Shown: positions 36,261-44,395 of the stretch, piece after piece | Layout: each line of letters begins with the position of its first letter | How positions within the stretch are numbered: the stretch's first letter is position 1 | Assembly (NCBI RefSeq): GCF_009930815.1 | Contig: NZ_CP022222.1 | Coordinates: forward strand, 3,762,501 to 3,826,500 | Direction of reading: 5' to 3' | Origin: Bradyrhizobium sp. CCBAU 051011 | GTDB lineage: Bacteria > Pseudomonadota > Alphaproteobacteria > Rhizobiales > Xanthobacteraceae | DNA length: 64,000 bases | Program-made: the position numbers and the translations under genes | The notes under the pieces: generated by a model | Seen by the model: only the letters and a program-made list of their open reading frames with translations | What the model was told of the DNA's origin: nothing | Database searches by the model: none

Positions 36261-36287
36261 AGCGTCCGGCGATCGACGCCGGACGCT
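36261..36287 (-). terminator. Strong intrinsic terminator of the TRAP operon
   Basis: A perfect 11-base stem, AGCGTCCGGCG (36261-36271) with CGCCGGACGCT (36277-36287) and a five-base loop, is followed on the minus strand by ATTCTTTTTG. It lies 25 bases past the end of the TRAP binding-protein gene. It also faces the end of the TetR gene but has no T-run in that direction. Confidence 0.88.
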
Positions 36288-36311
36288 ACAAGCGCACAAT
36301 AAAAAAGGGCT

Positions 36312-37286
36312 TTACTTCTTATACGTGGCGATCACGGCCTCGCCATCGGCGCCGGCCTTCTTGAGCCAATCGGCCGTCAACTGCTCGCCGATCTTCTCCA
36401 GGCCGGACTTCAGTGCCGGAGGCGGCGGCAGCACCTTCATCTTGTTGGCCTGAAGCTGTTCGAGATACCATTTTGCCTTTTCTTCCGCGAGCTTCCAGCC
36501 GCGCTCTTCGGCGACCGCCGCCGCCTTCAGGATCGCGTCCTGGGTCGGCTTGTCGAGTGCGTCGAACGCCGCCTTGTTCACGAAGGTGACGTTCTTCGGA
36601 ATCCAGGCCTGCGTATCGTAGAAGTGGGTCATGGTTTCCCAGGACTTGCTGTCGTAGCCGGTCGAGCCCGAGGTCATGAACGCGTTCACGACGCCGGTGG
36701 CCAGCGCCTGCGGCAGTTCTGCGGCCTGGATGGTGACCGGCTGGGCGCCGACAAGCTCGGCGATGCGCGAGGTGCCGACGTTATAGGCGCGCCACTTCAG
36801 GCCTTTCATATCCTCAACCGTGTTGAGATCCTTCTTGGCGTAAATGCCTTGCGGTCCCCACGGCACCGCGAACAGAAGCATCAAGCCTTGCGAGGCGAGC
36901 TTCTTTTCGATCGCGGGTTTCGACGCGAGCCACAGCTTCTTGGCTGCCGGGTAGCTCGTCGACAGGAAGGGGATGACGTCGATGCCGAACATCGGATCTT
37001 CGTTTTCGTGCAGCGAGATCAGAACCTCGCCCGCCTGCGCCTGGCCGGTCGCGACCGCGCGCTTGATTTCCGGCGCCTTGAACAGCGATGCCGCGGGATG
37101 CACGGTGATCTGCAGCTTGTTGCCGGTGGCATCGGCAACGTCCTTGGCAAATGCGATCAGGTTCACCGAATGCGGATTGTCCGCCGGATAGGCCGCGGGG
37201 AGATTCCATTTTGTCTGCGCCATTGCGGGAGCGGCAAGCGCCGCGACGCAGGCGGCCATTGCGCAGGTCTTTATAAGTTTGAACAT
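36312..37286 (-). CDS. TRAP transporter substrate-binding protein (DctP family)
   Basis: A 324-residue periplasmic protein with a signal peptide ending 'ALAAPAMAQ', then 'KWNLPAAYPADNPHSVNLIAF', the usual start of DctP-type receptors. The carboxylate-binding Arg region 'LKWRAYNVGTSRIAELVGAQPV' is present. It imports a carboxylate (dicarboxylate, keto acid or similar) with the two permease subunits upstream, driven by sodium or proton gradient. The order Q-M-P is kept and a strong terminator follows. The ligand is not determined. Confidence 0.92.
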   Translation of the reverse strand: MFKLIKTCAMAACVAALAAPAMAQTKWNLPAAYPADNPHSVNLIAFAKDVADATGNKLQITVHPAASLFKAPEIKRAVATGQAQAGEVLISLHENEDPMFGIDVIPFLSTSYPAAKKLWLASKPAIEKKLASQGLMLLFAVPWGPQGIYAKKDLNTVEDMKGLKWRAYNVGTSRIAELVGAQPVTIQAAELPQALATGVVNAFMTSGSTGYDSKSWETMTHFYDTQAWIPKNVTFVNKAAFDALDKPTQDAILKAAAVAEERGWKLAEEKAKWYLEQLQANKMKVLPPPPALKSGLEKIGEQLTADWLKKAGADGEAVIATYKK

Positions 37287-37299
37287 GACAAATACCTCT

Positions 37300-38607
37300 C
37301 TAGCCAGGGAACGCTATCCGCGGCAGCAGCATCACGATATCAGGAAAAACCGTGATGATGGCAACCGCCAGAACGAGTAAAAAGAAGAACGGCAGGGCGG
37401 CCTTGGCGACCGTGTTGGAATCCTTGCCGCTCATGGTCTGCAGGACGAACAGGTTGAAGCCGACGGGCGGAGAGACTTCCGCCATTTCAACCACCAGCAC
37501 CAGGAAAATGCCGAACCAGATCAGATCGAACCCGGCCTGCTTCACCATCGGAATGACGATGGCGGTGGTCAGCACGATCATGGAGATGCCATCGAGCGCC
37601 GCGCCGAGCACGATGTACATGACGGTGAGCGCCGCGATCAGCGCATAGGGGCTGAGCTGGAGGCTGTTCACCCAGTTCGCGAGCGCCAAGGGGATGCCGG
37701 TATAGGCCATCGACGTGCCCATGTAGGAGGCGCCCGCCAGGATCAGCAGGATCATACAGTTGACCCGCGTCGCGCCCATGACGCTCGCCCAGAACGATTG
37801 CCAGGTCAGCGCGCCTTGCCACCATGCGATCGCGAGTGCCCCCAATACTCCCCAGGCTGCGCATTCCGTCGCCGTCGCCCAGCCCATCAGCAACGACAGA
37901 AAAACGAAGACGATCAGCAGCAGACAAGGAATAAGATTGAGCGATTCTGAGATGCGCCTGCGAAGGCTCATGGGCGGATCGGCCGGCGGCGTGCGGTTCG
38001 GATTGGCGAGCGACCACACTGCGATGTAGCCGGAATAGAGCGCCATCACCAACAGGCCCGGCAGAAATCCGGCGAGGAAAACCTGGATGATGGAGACGTT
38101 CGCCTGCACGGCGTAGACCACCATGGTGATCGACGGCGGGATCAGAATGCCGAGCGTTCCCGCACCGGCCAGAGAGCCGAGGCTCAGGTTTTCGTCATAG
38201 CCGCGCTTCTTCAATTCCGGCAGGGCGATCTTGGCCACCGTGGCGCAGGTCGCGGCTGACGATCCCGACACCGAACCGAACACGCCGCAGGCGAGTACAT
38301 TGACATGCATGAGTCGGCCCGGCAGCCAGTTCAGCCACGGCGCAAATCCGCGAAACATTTCCTCCGACAGGCGCGTTCGGAATAGAATCTCGCCCATCCA
38401 GATGAAGAGCGGCAACGCGGCGAGTGACCACGACGCACTGTTGCCCCACACCGTTGTCGCAAGCACGCTGCCGGCCGGAATGGCGCCGCCGGCGAATTGC
38501 ATGCCGGCCCATCCCGTCGCCATCAAGGCGACGCCGATCCAGACGCCGGCACCGAGCAGCAGCGCAAGAAATCCGAGCAGGATGGCGGCGATGGAGAGCA
38601 GCTCCAT
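37300..38607 (-). CDS. dctM: TRAP transporter large permease subunit (DctM)
   Basis: A 435-residue, about 12-helix permease of the DctM family, starting MELLSIAAILLGFLALLLG, with 'FGSVSGSSAATCATVAKIALPELKKRGYD' and 'GTLGILIPPSITMVVY' as family hallmarks and 'VEMAEVSPPVGFNLFVLQ' near the end. The start is at the ATG complementary to 38605-38607, one base after the small subunit stops; the longer frame is a shadow of that gene. Confidence 0.95.
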   Translation of the reverse strand: MELLSIAAILLGFLALLLGAGVWIGVALMATGWAGMQFAGGAIPAGSVLATTVWGNSASWSLAALPLFIWMGEILFRTRLSEEMFRGFAPWLNWLPGRLMHVNVLACGVFGSVSGSSAATCATVAKIALPELKKRGYDENLSLGSLAGAGTLGILIPPSITMVVYAVQANVSIIQVFLAGFLPGLLVMALYSGYIAVWSLANPNRTPPADPPMSLRRRISESLNLIPCLLLIVFVFLSLLMGWATATECAAWGVLGALAIAWWQGALTWQSFWASVMGATRVNCMILLILAGASYMGTSMAYTGIPLALANWVNSLQLSPYALIAALTVMYIVLGAALDGISMIVLTTAIVIPMVKQAGFDLIWFGIFLVLVVEMAEVSPPVGFNLFVLQTMSGKDSNTVAKAALPFFFLLVLAVAIITVFPDIVMLLPRIAFPG

Positions 38608-38608
38608 G

Positions 38609-39154
38609 TCAGACCCCGCTCTGCATGGCGCGCTCGACGATTTCCTCAGCGCTCCGCGGTTTCGGCAATTCGTAGCGCGGCGCAAAGCCGCGCAGGACAT
38701 GGACCAGCTCGTCCACAAACGCGATAAAGAGAATCACCAGGCCGCCGCTGTAGCCGAGTTGCGGAATCCACAGCGGCACCGCAATGACGCCTTGCGAAAT
38801 GTCGGAAAATTTAAGCGATTGCCAGGTCATGATCGCGGCATGCCACGCGAAAAAGCCGATGAAGCCGACGCCGATCAGAAGCGCTGCGATCTCGACATAA
38901 TGGCGGACATTGTCGCTGAGACGGTCGATCAGCAGGCCGACGCGGATCATCTCGCCGTGCTTGAACGTGTGCGCGAGCCCAAGGAAGGCGGTTGCCGCCA
39001 TGCACCATGAGATGAAATCATCGCCCGCCGGAATATTGATACCGAGCGGCCGGCCGCCCGACAGCAGCAGCATCAGCACAAAAATTGCAATGAGGAAGAG
39101 GCCGGCGAGATAGCCGGAGAGAAGATAGAGTCGATCAAGAAACACGCGGATCAT
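38609..39154 (-). CDS. dctQ: TRAP transporter small permease subunit (DctQ)
   Basis: A 181-residue, four-helix DctQ-family protein starting MIRVFLDRLYLLSGYLAGLF, with the typical 'FKHGEMIRVGLLIDRLSDNVRHYVE' motif that contacts the large subunit. It is the first gene of the TRAP operon. A candidate sigma-54 promoter at 39193-39208 would give a leader of about 28 bases containing an AAGG ribosome site. Confidence 0.93.
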   Translation of the reverse strand: MIRVFLDRLYLLSGYLAGLFLIAIFVLMLLLSGGRPLGINIPAGDDFISWCMAATAFLGLAHTFKHGEMIRVGLLIDRLSDNVRHYVEIAALLIGVGFIGFFAWHAAIMTWQSLKFSDISQGVIAVPLWIPQLGYSGGLVILFIAFVDELVHVLRGFAPRYELPKPRSAEEIVERAMQSGV

Positions 39155-39192
39155 ATTTAGGTCCTTACCCCCTCGCACGCTTATCGCCGGGA

Positions 39193-39208
39193 AGCAATAG
39201 ACGTACCA
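39193..39208 (-). promoter_or_regulatory. dctQ: Candidate sigma-54 (RpoN) promoter of the TRAP operon
   Basis: On the minus strand the sequence reads TGGTACG-TCTA-TTGCT, one mismatch from the sigma-54 consensus TGGCACG-N4-TTGCW, with the invariant GG and GC at the right spacing. The start site would lie near 39182, 28 bases before the ATG. A small palindrome CTGA-AAA-TCAG at 39271-39281 is a possible activator site. The rest of the gap 39155-39653 shows no gene. Confidence 0.7.
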
Positions 39209-39653
39209 ATTCCCGTGGCCGTTCCCTTCCAGAAGGGCGGGCCGATTTTGGCCGGGCCGAAAGCAGCTGGCTGAAAATCAGTCCCCAGAAGGGGTAGGTT
39301 TCCGGAGTTGCGCGAGGACGTCAAGGCGGGAGGGGCAAATCCTGCGGATGCGGGTAGGATACGTCGCGACGGCGCTAGTCACCTTGGGGGGCCGTTTCTT
39401 CGCTCTCACTTCGTGCGAGTTGCGCCGGAGGTGCCCCACTTCTTCCTTCCGTTTCCGCTTGGCTTGCCGAACCGTAGTTTGCGGGTTGCGGCGCTTTCAG
39501 GATGTGAACGCGAGATGCACAACCTGTGGGTCGTGGTCCCAGCGAGTTAGCCGAACTTTGTCCTGATGTTCGGATAGTCCACCGCGGTGCTGTTCGAGGT
39601 TCTGCTCAAGAGGATCGAGCATCTCGGCGCGATTGCCGCTCTGGGGATGTTCT

Positions 39654-40337
39654 TCAGTGTTGTAAATCGTAGCTAGCGAGCTTGTCCCGGTCGCGCAGAA
39701 CGATTTGTCGCTGGCTTTTGCCGATGAAGCTGAGAACGCCGAGATCGTGCAGCCGCGACAGGGCGCGCGATATCGTCTCCAGCGTCAGCCCGAGATAGTC
39801 GGCGATGTCGCGCCGGCACATCGGCAGCGCGAGAATGCCTGCCGCCGTTGATCGGCGGTCCATCTCGATCAAGAATGCCGCGACGCGCTCCAGCGACGTT
39901 TTGCGTCCCAGTAGCAGCATGTGATCTTCGGCGTGCCGGAGATTGCTCGTCGTCATGCTGAGCAGATTGCGGGCCACCTTCGCATTGCTCTCGGCCACCA
40001 GCTCGAGGCTGCGCCGTTTCAGCAGGCGAACGGTGGTGTCGATGATTGCTTCGGCGGTAAAGCGATGCTCCGTCCCGATCTCGAGCCCGAAAATATCGCC
40101 GACGAGGTGGAAGGCGCCGATCTGACGGCGACCATCTGAGAGCAGTTTGTAGCTCCGTACGGCGCCGGCCGCGACCTGGTAAACATAGTCGGCCGGCTCC
40201 TTCTCGCCGAAGATTTCGGCACCCTTCTTGTAGCTGAATTCGTTCAAATTGATTCTGATCGGCGCCCCGCTTTTGGGGTCGTACTCTCCAAAAATGCCAG
40301 GGAATTCAGCAAAGCTGGTACTGACGCGGGCAAGCAT
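39654..40337 (-). CDS. Crp/Fnr-family regulator, FixK-like
   Basis: A 227-residue regulator: a cyclic-nucleotide-type beta-roll, a long dimer helix, then a winged helix-turn-helix 'CRRDIADYLGLTLETISRAL'. The recognition helix carries the E-x-x-S-R pattern that reads TTGAT half-sites, as in Fnr and FixK. It has a single Cys, so it lacks the four-Cys iron-sulfur sensor of Fnr and is FixK-like. The ATG at 40335-40337 has a GAGGAGA site. It is divergent from the histidine-kinase gene. Perfect FixK-type boxes at 44310 and 46530 are candidate targets. Confidence 0.9.
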   Translation of the reverse strand: MLARVSTSFAEFPGIFGEYDPKSGAPIRINLNEFSYKKGAEIFGEKEPADYVYQVAAGAVRSYKLLSDGRRQIGAFHLVGDIFGLEIGTEHRFTAEAIIDTTVRLLKRRSLELVAESNAKVARNLLSMTTSNLRHAEDHMLLLGRKTSLERVAAFLIEMDRRSTAAGILALPMCRRDIADYLGLTLETISRALSRLHDLGVLSFIGKSQRQIVLRDRDKLASYDLQH

Positions 40338-40483
40338 GGACCATCTCCTCGATCGAACGAGCCGATCACGCAAGTGGTGGCCTCGATTTTTTTCTAACTG
40401 TAGAATGCGACGCTGCTGCCACATTCTGCGAAAATTGTTTCACAATGGGAGGCCATTCTCGCGATCAGCGGCCGGCGGTCCAT

Positions 40484-40497
40484 TGTCCCTGAGGACA
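40484..40497. promoter_or_regulatory. TGTCC-N4-GGACA palindrome, candidate response-regulator site (copy 1)
   Basis: TGTCC (40484-40488), CTGA, GGACA (40493-40497). The palindrome lies in the divergent gap between the FixK-like gene and the histidine kinase, 112 bases before the kinase ATG. The same ten fixed bases recur at 43076-43089, just after the cognate response-regulator gene. An additional ATTGT-TTC-ACAAT palindrome is at 40434-40446. Confidence 0.6.
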
Positions 40498-40608
40498 GGT
40501 CGGATGCGTCAATATGGCTGCCACGGATGCGATACTCTACGATTGCATACCGGGTGTTCGCGACCGCCGCCGGATGCTAGTTTTGCCCGTGCTAGATTCA
40601 GGGGCGCC

Positions 40609-42441
40609 ATGGTCTGGATCATCGGGTGGATTGTAGGGCTGATCGCTTTGCTGGCACCGATTTGTGTCTCGGCACAGCAGGCGCGGCCGCATTCCGTCCT
40701 CGTGCTCGATCAATCGGATTTGCGCGGACCGTTCCATTATCAGCTTTGGTCGGGAATGCGCGGGGTGCTCGATGCCCGCGCCGGTGTGCGCGTGACGATC
40801 TACGGCGAGAACCTCGATCTGCCCCGCTTCGGCGGAGCCGCCTATACGGAAAGCCTGAAGCGGCATCTCAAGGAAAAATACCGGGATCGACCGATCGATG
40901 TCATCGTGGCAATGGGCAGGGGAATGCTCGAGCATACGTTGCGCTGGCGCGCAGAATTGTGGCCGGACACTCCCGTCGTATTCGCCATGCTGGACGAGAG
41001 TGATCTTGCGAAGCTCGAGGGGCAAGCGGGAGTAACGGGAGTCATTCTCAAGAATTCTCTGGCGGGGACCATCAAAGCCGCGCGGGCGGTGGTGCCCGAC
41101 CTCGACACCGTTGCTCTGGTGGGGGATGCCTGGGAGCGGCAGGCTCTTTTCAGTCACTGGTCTGAGGAAATTCCCGCCGCAACATCCGGCTTGAACGTGA
41201 TCGATATCGTTGGGCAGAAGATGTCCGACATCCGCAAACGGGTTTCCGAATTGCCGGAGCGGAGCGCCATCATCTATACAGGCGTGTTCTCGGACGGCGA
41301 GGGCACATTCTATCCCGCGGCGACTGCGTTCGGGATGATTGCCGAAAAGGCCAACCGCCCCATCATCGTCGGCGCCGAACCGCTTTTGGCCGTGGGGGGA
41401 ATCGGAGGATATGTCCTGATCGCGACGGAGATCGGCGCGGAGGCCGCGAAAATCGCGCTGCGCATTCTCAACGGCGAACGCGCCGGAGAGATCTCTCCGG
41501 TAAGCGGCGGCGTGAAGCCGCTCTTCAACTGGCAGCAAATGCAGCGCTGGAATGTCAGCGAATCCAGCCTGCCCGAAAGCGGCGAAATTCGCTTCCGCGA
41601 GCAGACGTTCCTGGAGAGATATCGCTGGCAGAGCTTGGCCGTCGTGGCGGCGCTGTTGCTCCAGGCGGGGCTGATCACGTTCCTGCTGCATGAGCGGCAC
41701 TTGCGGCGCGATGCCGAGGTGGAATCGCGCAATCGGATGTCCGAACTCGCTCACGTCAATCGGAATGCGACGGCTGGCGAATTGTCCTCCTCGATCGCGC
41801 ACGAGCTCAATCAGCCATTGGGCTCGATCCTGACCAACGCCGAGACCGCCGAATTGATCCTGAAGTCGGATAATCCCGATCTCGGAGAAGTCAGGGAAAT
41901 CCTCGCCGACATCAAACGCGATGATCAGCGCGCCGGCGAGGTGATCCGCCGGCTGCGCGCTTTCCTGAAGCGGACGCCATTCGAGACTCGAGAGATCGAT
42001 CTCAACGAGATCATGAGCGAGACGTTCAAGTTCCTGTCGGTGCAGGCCTCGGTGCGCAATGTTGCCTTGTACCTGCAGACTGCACCGGGCGCGTTGCGCA
42101 TCAAGGGCGATCCGGTTCAGTTGCAGCAGGTCGTGCTGAACCTGGTCGTCAACAGCATGGATGCCATGAGCGCAATGCCCTACGGCCGCACCGTGATAGG
42201 CCGCACGGAATTGAACGGCGGGTCCACGATAGAGATTTCGATTTCCGATTCCGGCCCCGGCATCCCTTCCGACAAGATCGGTCAGGTGTTCGACCCGTTC
42301 TTCACTACCAAGGACCAGGGCATGGGGATCGGGCTTTCCATCGCGCGCAGCATCATCCTGGCCCACAAGGGAAATATCTGGGCCGAGAATCAGAGCGGCG
42401 GTGGTGCGACGTTTCATTTCACGCTTCCATTGGCGGCATAG
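40609..42441 (+). CDS. Sensor histidine kinase with ABC-type solute-binding sensor domain
   Basis: A 610-residue membrane kinase. A signal/anchor helix (1-20) precedes a periplasmic domain (about 25-320) that resembles the ABC_sub_bind (PF04392-like) solute-binding family ('HSVLVLDQSDLRGPFHYQLW', 'PIIVGAEPLLAVGGIGGYV'). A second membrane helix (about 341-360) leads to a HisKA domain with phospho-acceptor His398 ('SSIAHELNQPLGSILTN') and a HATPase domain ('QVVLNLVVNSMDAM', 'DSGPGIP', 'GMGIGLSIA'). A soluble-ligand sensor is built directly into the kinase. I chose ATG 40609 because it gives a clean signal sequence; the frame upstream is not coding. The response regulator follows after nine bases. 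Confidence 0.9.
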   Translation: MVWIIGWIVGLIALLAPICVSAQQARPHSVLVLDQSDLRGPFHYQLWSGMRGVLDARAGVRVTIYGENLDLPRFGGAAYTESLKRHLKEKYRDRPIDVIVAMGRGMLEHTLRWRAELWPDTPVVFAMLDESDLAKLEGQAGVTGVILKNSLAGTIKAARAVVPDLDTVALVGDAWERQALFSHWSEEIPAATSGLNVIDIVGQKMSDIRKRVSELPERSAIIYTGVFSDGEGTFYPAATAFGMIAEKANRPIIVGAEPLLAVGGIGGYVLIATEIGAEAAKIALRILNGERAGEISPVSGGVKPLFNWQQMQRWNVSESSLPESGEIRFREQTFLERYRWQSLAVVAALLLQAGLITFLLHERHLRRDAEVESRNRMSELAHVNRNATAGELSSSIAHELNQPLGSILTNAETAELILKSDNPDLGEVREILADIKRDDQRAGEVIRRLRAFLKRTPFETREIDLNEIMSETFKFLSVQASVRNVALYLQTAPGALRIKGDPVQLQQVVLNLVVNSMDAMSAMPYGRTVIGRTELNGGSTIEISISDSGPGIPSDKIGQVFDPFFTTKDQGMGIGLSIARSIILAHKGNIWAENQSGGGATFHFTLPLAA

Positions 42442-42450
42442 GAGTTGAGG

Positions 42451-43062
42451 TTGCAGGGGCACGTTCACGTCGTCGATGACGATGCTTCGTTCCGGACCGC
42501 GATCGAGCGACGTCTGAAACTCGCCGGCTATCAGGTCGCGACCTATCCGTCGGCGCAGCAACTGCTCGACTGCCTGCCGGATGACAACGAGCCCGGCTGT
42601 ATCCTGCTCGACGTGCAGATACCCGGCCTGAGCGGCCCTGAATTGCAGGGACGCCTGAACGAACTCGGCTTGACGTTGCCGATCGTATTCCTGACCGGGC
42701 ATGCCGACACGCCGACGACGGTGCGGACCATCAAGGCCGGCGCGGAAGACTTCCTCACCAAGCCGGTGGAATCAGAGCAGCTGCTCGGCGCCATTGAGCG
42801 AGCGATGGCGCGTCATGCCACCGTGCGCGATGAACGGTCCAGGCTGGGAGAGGTGCGAGCGCTGGCGACGGAACTGACGCCGCGCGAGCGGCAGGTGTTC
42901 GGCCTCGTCGTGCGCGGCAAGCTGAACAAGCAAATCGCTCATGAGCTCGGCACGACGGAGCGCACCATCAAGGCGCATCGCCATCAGGTGATGGAGAAGA
43001 TGAAGGCGCGATCTTTGGCTGAACTGGTGACGCTGGCCGAGCGGCTCGGCGTGCTCAGCTGA
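42451..43062 (+). CDS. FixJ/NarL-type two-component response regulator
   Basis: A 203-residue regulator. The receiver domain has the acidic pair 'VVDDD', phospho-acceptor in 'ILLDVQIPGLSG', Thr in 'FLTGHAD' and Lys in 'FLTKPVE'. The C-terminal LuxR-type helix-turn-helix includes 'LTPRERQVFGLVVRGKLNKQIAHELGTTERTIKAHRHQ', as in FixJ. I prefer the TTG at 42451 because AGGAG sits six bases before it, although a TTG at 42445 is also possible. It partners the kinase directly upstream. The TGTCC-N4-GGACA palindromes that bracket the pair are plausible targets. Confidence 0.92.
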   Translation: MQGHVHVVDDDASFRTAIERRLKLAGYQVATYPSAQQLLDCLPDDNEPGCILLDVQIPGLSGPELQGRLNELGLTLPIVFLTGHADTPTTVRTIKAGAEDFLTKPVESEQLLGAIERAMARHATVRDERSRLGEVRALATELTPRERQVFGLVVRGKLNKQIAHELGTTERTIKAHRHQVMEKMKARSLAELVTLAERLGVLS

Positions 43063-43075
43063 TACGTACGGAACC

Positions 43076-43089
43076 TGTCCGGAAGGACA
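43076..43089. promoter_or_regulatory. TGTCC-N4-GGACA palindrome (copy 2)
   Basis: TGTCC (43076-43080), GGAA, GGACA (43085-43089), with flanking C and G extending the stem to six base pairs. It lies 14 bases after the response-regulator stop and 13 bases before a TTGACA -35 element, so it could be an operator for the next gene, a weak terminator, or both. No T-run follows. Confidence 0.6.
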
Positions 43090-43101
43090 GTGTGAAGTTC
43101 T

Positions 43102-43131
43102 TTGACAGGTAGTATCCTAGTCACCGATAAA
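43102..43131 (+). promoter_or_regulatory. Sigma-70 type promoter of the lone receiver gene
   Basis: TTGACA at 43102-43107 is a perfect -35. A -10-like GATAAA at 43126-43131 follows at 18 bases. The receiver gene starts about 110 bases further on. The TGTCC-N4-GGACA palindrome abuts the -35 from upstream, the place for an activator. Confidence 0.6.
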
Positions 43132-43244
43132 ACCCGAGAACCCCGGTGGTTGAATAGGCGGGAACCTTCGTCCATTCCAAAAGTTTAGCCGGGCAGCCTA
43201 GAGGCTATGCCGAGCGTTCCCGTAACAACTGAAAGCCGAGCAGC

Positions 43245-43619
43245 TTGTTGCAGCGCAAAGCCGTTTTTATCGTTGATGATGACCCCTCCATGCTGAAGGG
43301 CCTGCGCCGGCTGCTCGGGGTGCATGGTTTTGAAACTGTGCCGTTTGAAACAGCAGATGCCCTGAAGGATCATGACAATTTCGAACAGGCCTTCTGCCTC
43401 GTGCTCGATGTCAACCTGAGCGACGGATCGGGCATCGAGCTGCGCCATCAGTTGGCGGAAGCGGGCGTGAACGTGCCGGTCATCTATATCACCGGCAATG
43501 ACAGCGACGCCACGCGCATGGCCGCCTTCGCCTCCGGGTGCATCGCTTACCTGACAAAGCCGTTTACCGCGACGTCGCTGATCGAGCCTATCCAGCGGGC
43601 TGCCGCCGCTGCTGCCTAG
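43245..43619 (+). CDS. Stand-alone receiver-domain response regulator
   Basis: A 124-residue single receiver domain: acidic pair 'IVDDDPS', phospho-acceptor Asp in 'LVLDVNLSDGSG', Thr in 'YITGND' and Lys in 'YLTKPF'. There is no output domain. It probably starts at one of two adjacent TTG codons (43245 or 43248). Such proteins relay phosphate or modulate a neighbouring kinase. Its position right after the kinase/FixJ pair, with its own promoter near a shared palindrome, suggests a phosphate sink or feedback element for that pair. Confidence 0.88.
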   Translation: MLQRKAVFIVDDDPSMLKGLRRLLGVHGFETVPFETADALKDHDNFEQAFCLVLDVNLSDGSGIELRHQLAEAGVNVPVIYITGNDSDATRMAAFASGCIAYLTKPFTATSLIEPIQRAAAAAA

Positions 43620-43785
43620 TTCATTCTTCGATCTTCTGCTCTCTCCGGTTCGCCGATCAGTGCAGAACTAGCTGCATCGCCGGCAATGCAGGTATTGGTG
43701 GGCGCCTGGTGAAAGGAATCCTGTGTTCCGGTCCATTGTCCTTGGATATGCGCAATGATTCCCGGTTCAATGGCGATCGGTCCCG

Positions 43786-44238
43786 CTAGCCGTCCCAGCT
43801 TATGGTGATGCTGATGTCGCCGGGCACGTCACCGGAAAAATCGACGATCTGATAGCGGATGCGATAGCCGCGCGGCTGCAGATAATCGCTCCAGAGCTGG
43901 AAGATCTCCTTGGGGATTCCGTTCAGCGTCTTTTCCCAGCCTTCTTCCATCTGGTTGATGGCTCGGCCGCGATCGCTGCACAGCGTATTCGGGAAACGGT
44001 AGAGCTGCACCTCCGTCAAGCCGTTGCGCACTGCACGGTGGATCACGGTCGAGGCGAGCTTGACCTTCTCATCCTCGGACAGACCCGACGGTCGGCTCAG
44101 CTTCTCGATCAGGGCATACTTCTCGGCTTCTGCCGCAGCCAGCCGCTTGACCATCTCGTCGGCCTTTTGCACCTCCTTCAGCGCCGCCTGCTTCTGGATT
44201 TCCTTCGCGCTGGGGATCAGGTCGTCGATCTTGGCCAT
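43786..44238 (-). CDS. Conserved-looking hypothetical protein with N-terminal coiled coil
   Basis: A 150-residue soluble protein starting MAKIDDLIPSAKEIQKQAAL, with an AGGAGC site before the ATG at 44236-44238. Residues about 8-60 form a charged amphipathic helix, and the C-terminal 80 residues look globular, ending 'VPGDISITISWDG'. No family was recognised. It is divergent from the HlyD operon, with a perfect FixK box centred about 78 bases from both starts, so it is probably controlled by oxygen or redox state. Confidence 0.75.
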   Translation of the reverse strand: MAKIDDLIPSAKEIQKQAALKEVQKADEMVKRLAAAEAEKYALIEKLSRPSGLSEDEKVKLASTVIHRAVRNGLTEVQLYRFPNTLCSDRGRAINQMEEGWEKTLNGIPKEIFQLWSDYLQPRGYRIRYQIVDFSGDVPGDISITISWDG

Positions 44239-44309
44239 GTACGTCGCTCCTGAATGACCGTTCACAGCATTGGGCGCTCAACGTTACGGCTGGCGCCGCG
44301 GAGCACTTC

Positions 44310-44323
44310 TTGATTCAGATCAA
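44310..44323. promoter_or_regulatory. Perfect FixK/Fnr box between divergent genes
   Basis: TTGAT-TCAG-ATCAA matches the FixK/Fnr consensus TTGAT-N4-ATCAA exactly. Its centre (44316.5) is 78 bases from the ATG of the minus-strand hypothetical gene and 79 bases from the TTG of the plus-strand membrane-protein gene. A palindrome placed midway could activate both directions. The FixK-like regulator encoded 4 kb to the left is the natural candidate to bind it. Confidence 0.85.
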
Positions 44324-44395
44324 GCATTGGGAGACCATAGCTCCCACTCTGCGCAATGCGCAGTCTTCGGGCGACCTGACAGGGGAGTACGAGCT

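Noticed and set aside
40537..42702. A 721-codon minus-strand frame
   Set aside because: Antisense to the histidine kinase and response regulator, both of which have full domain motifs.
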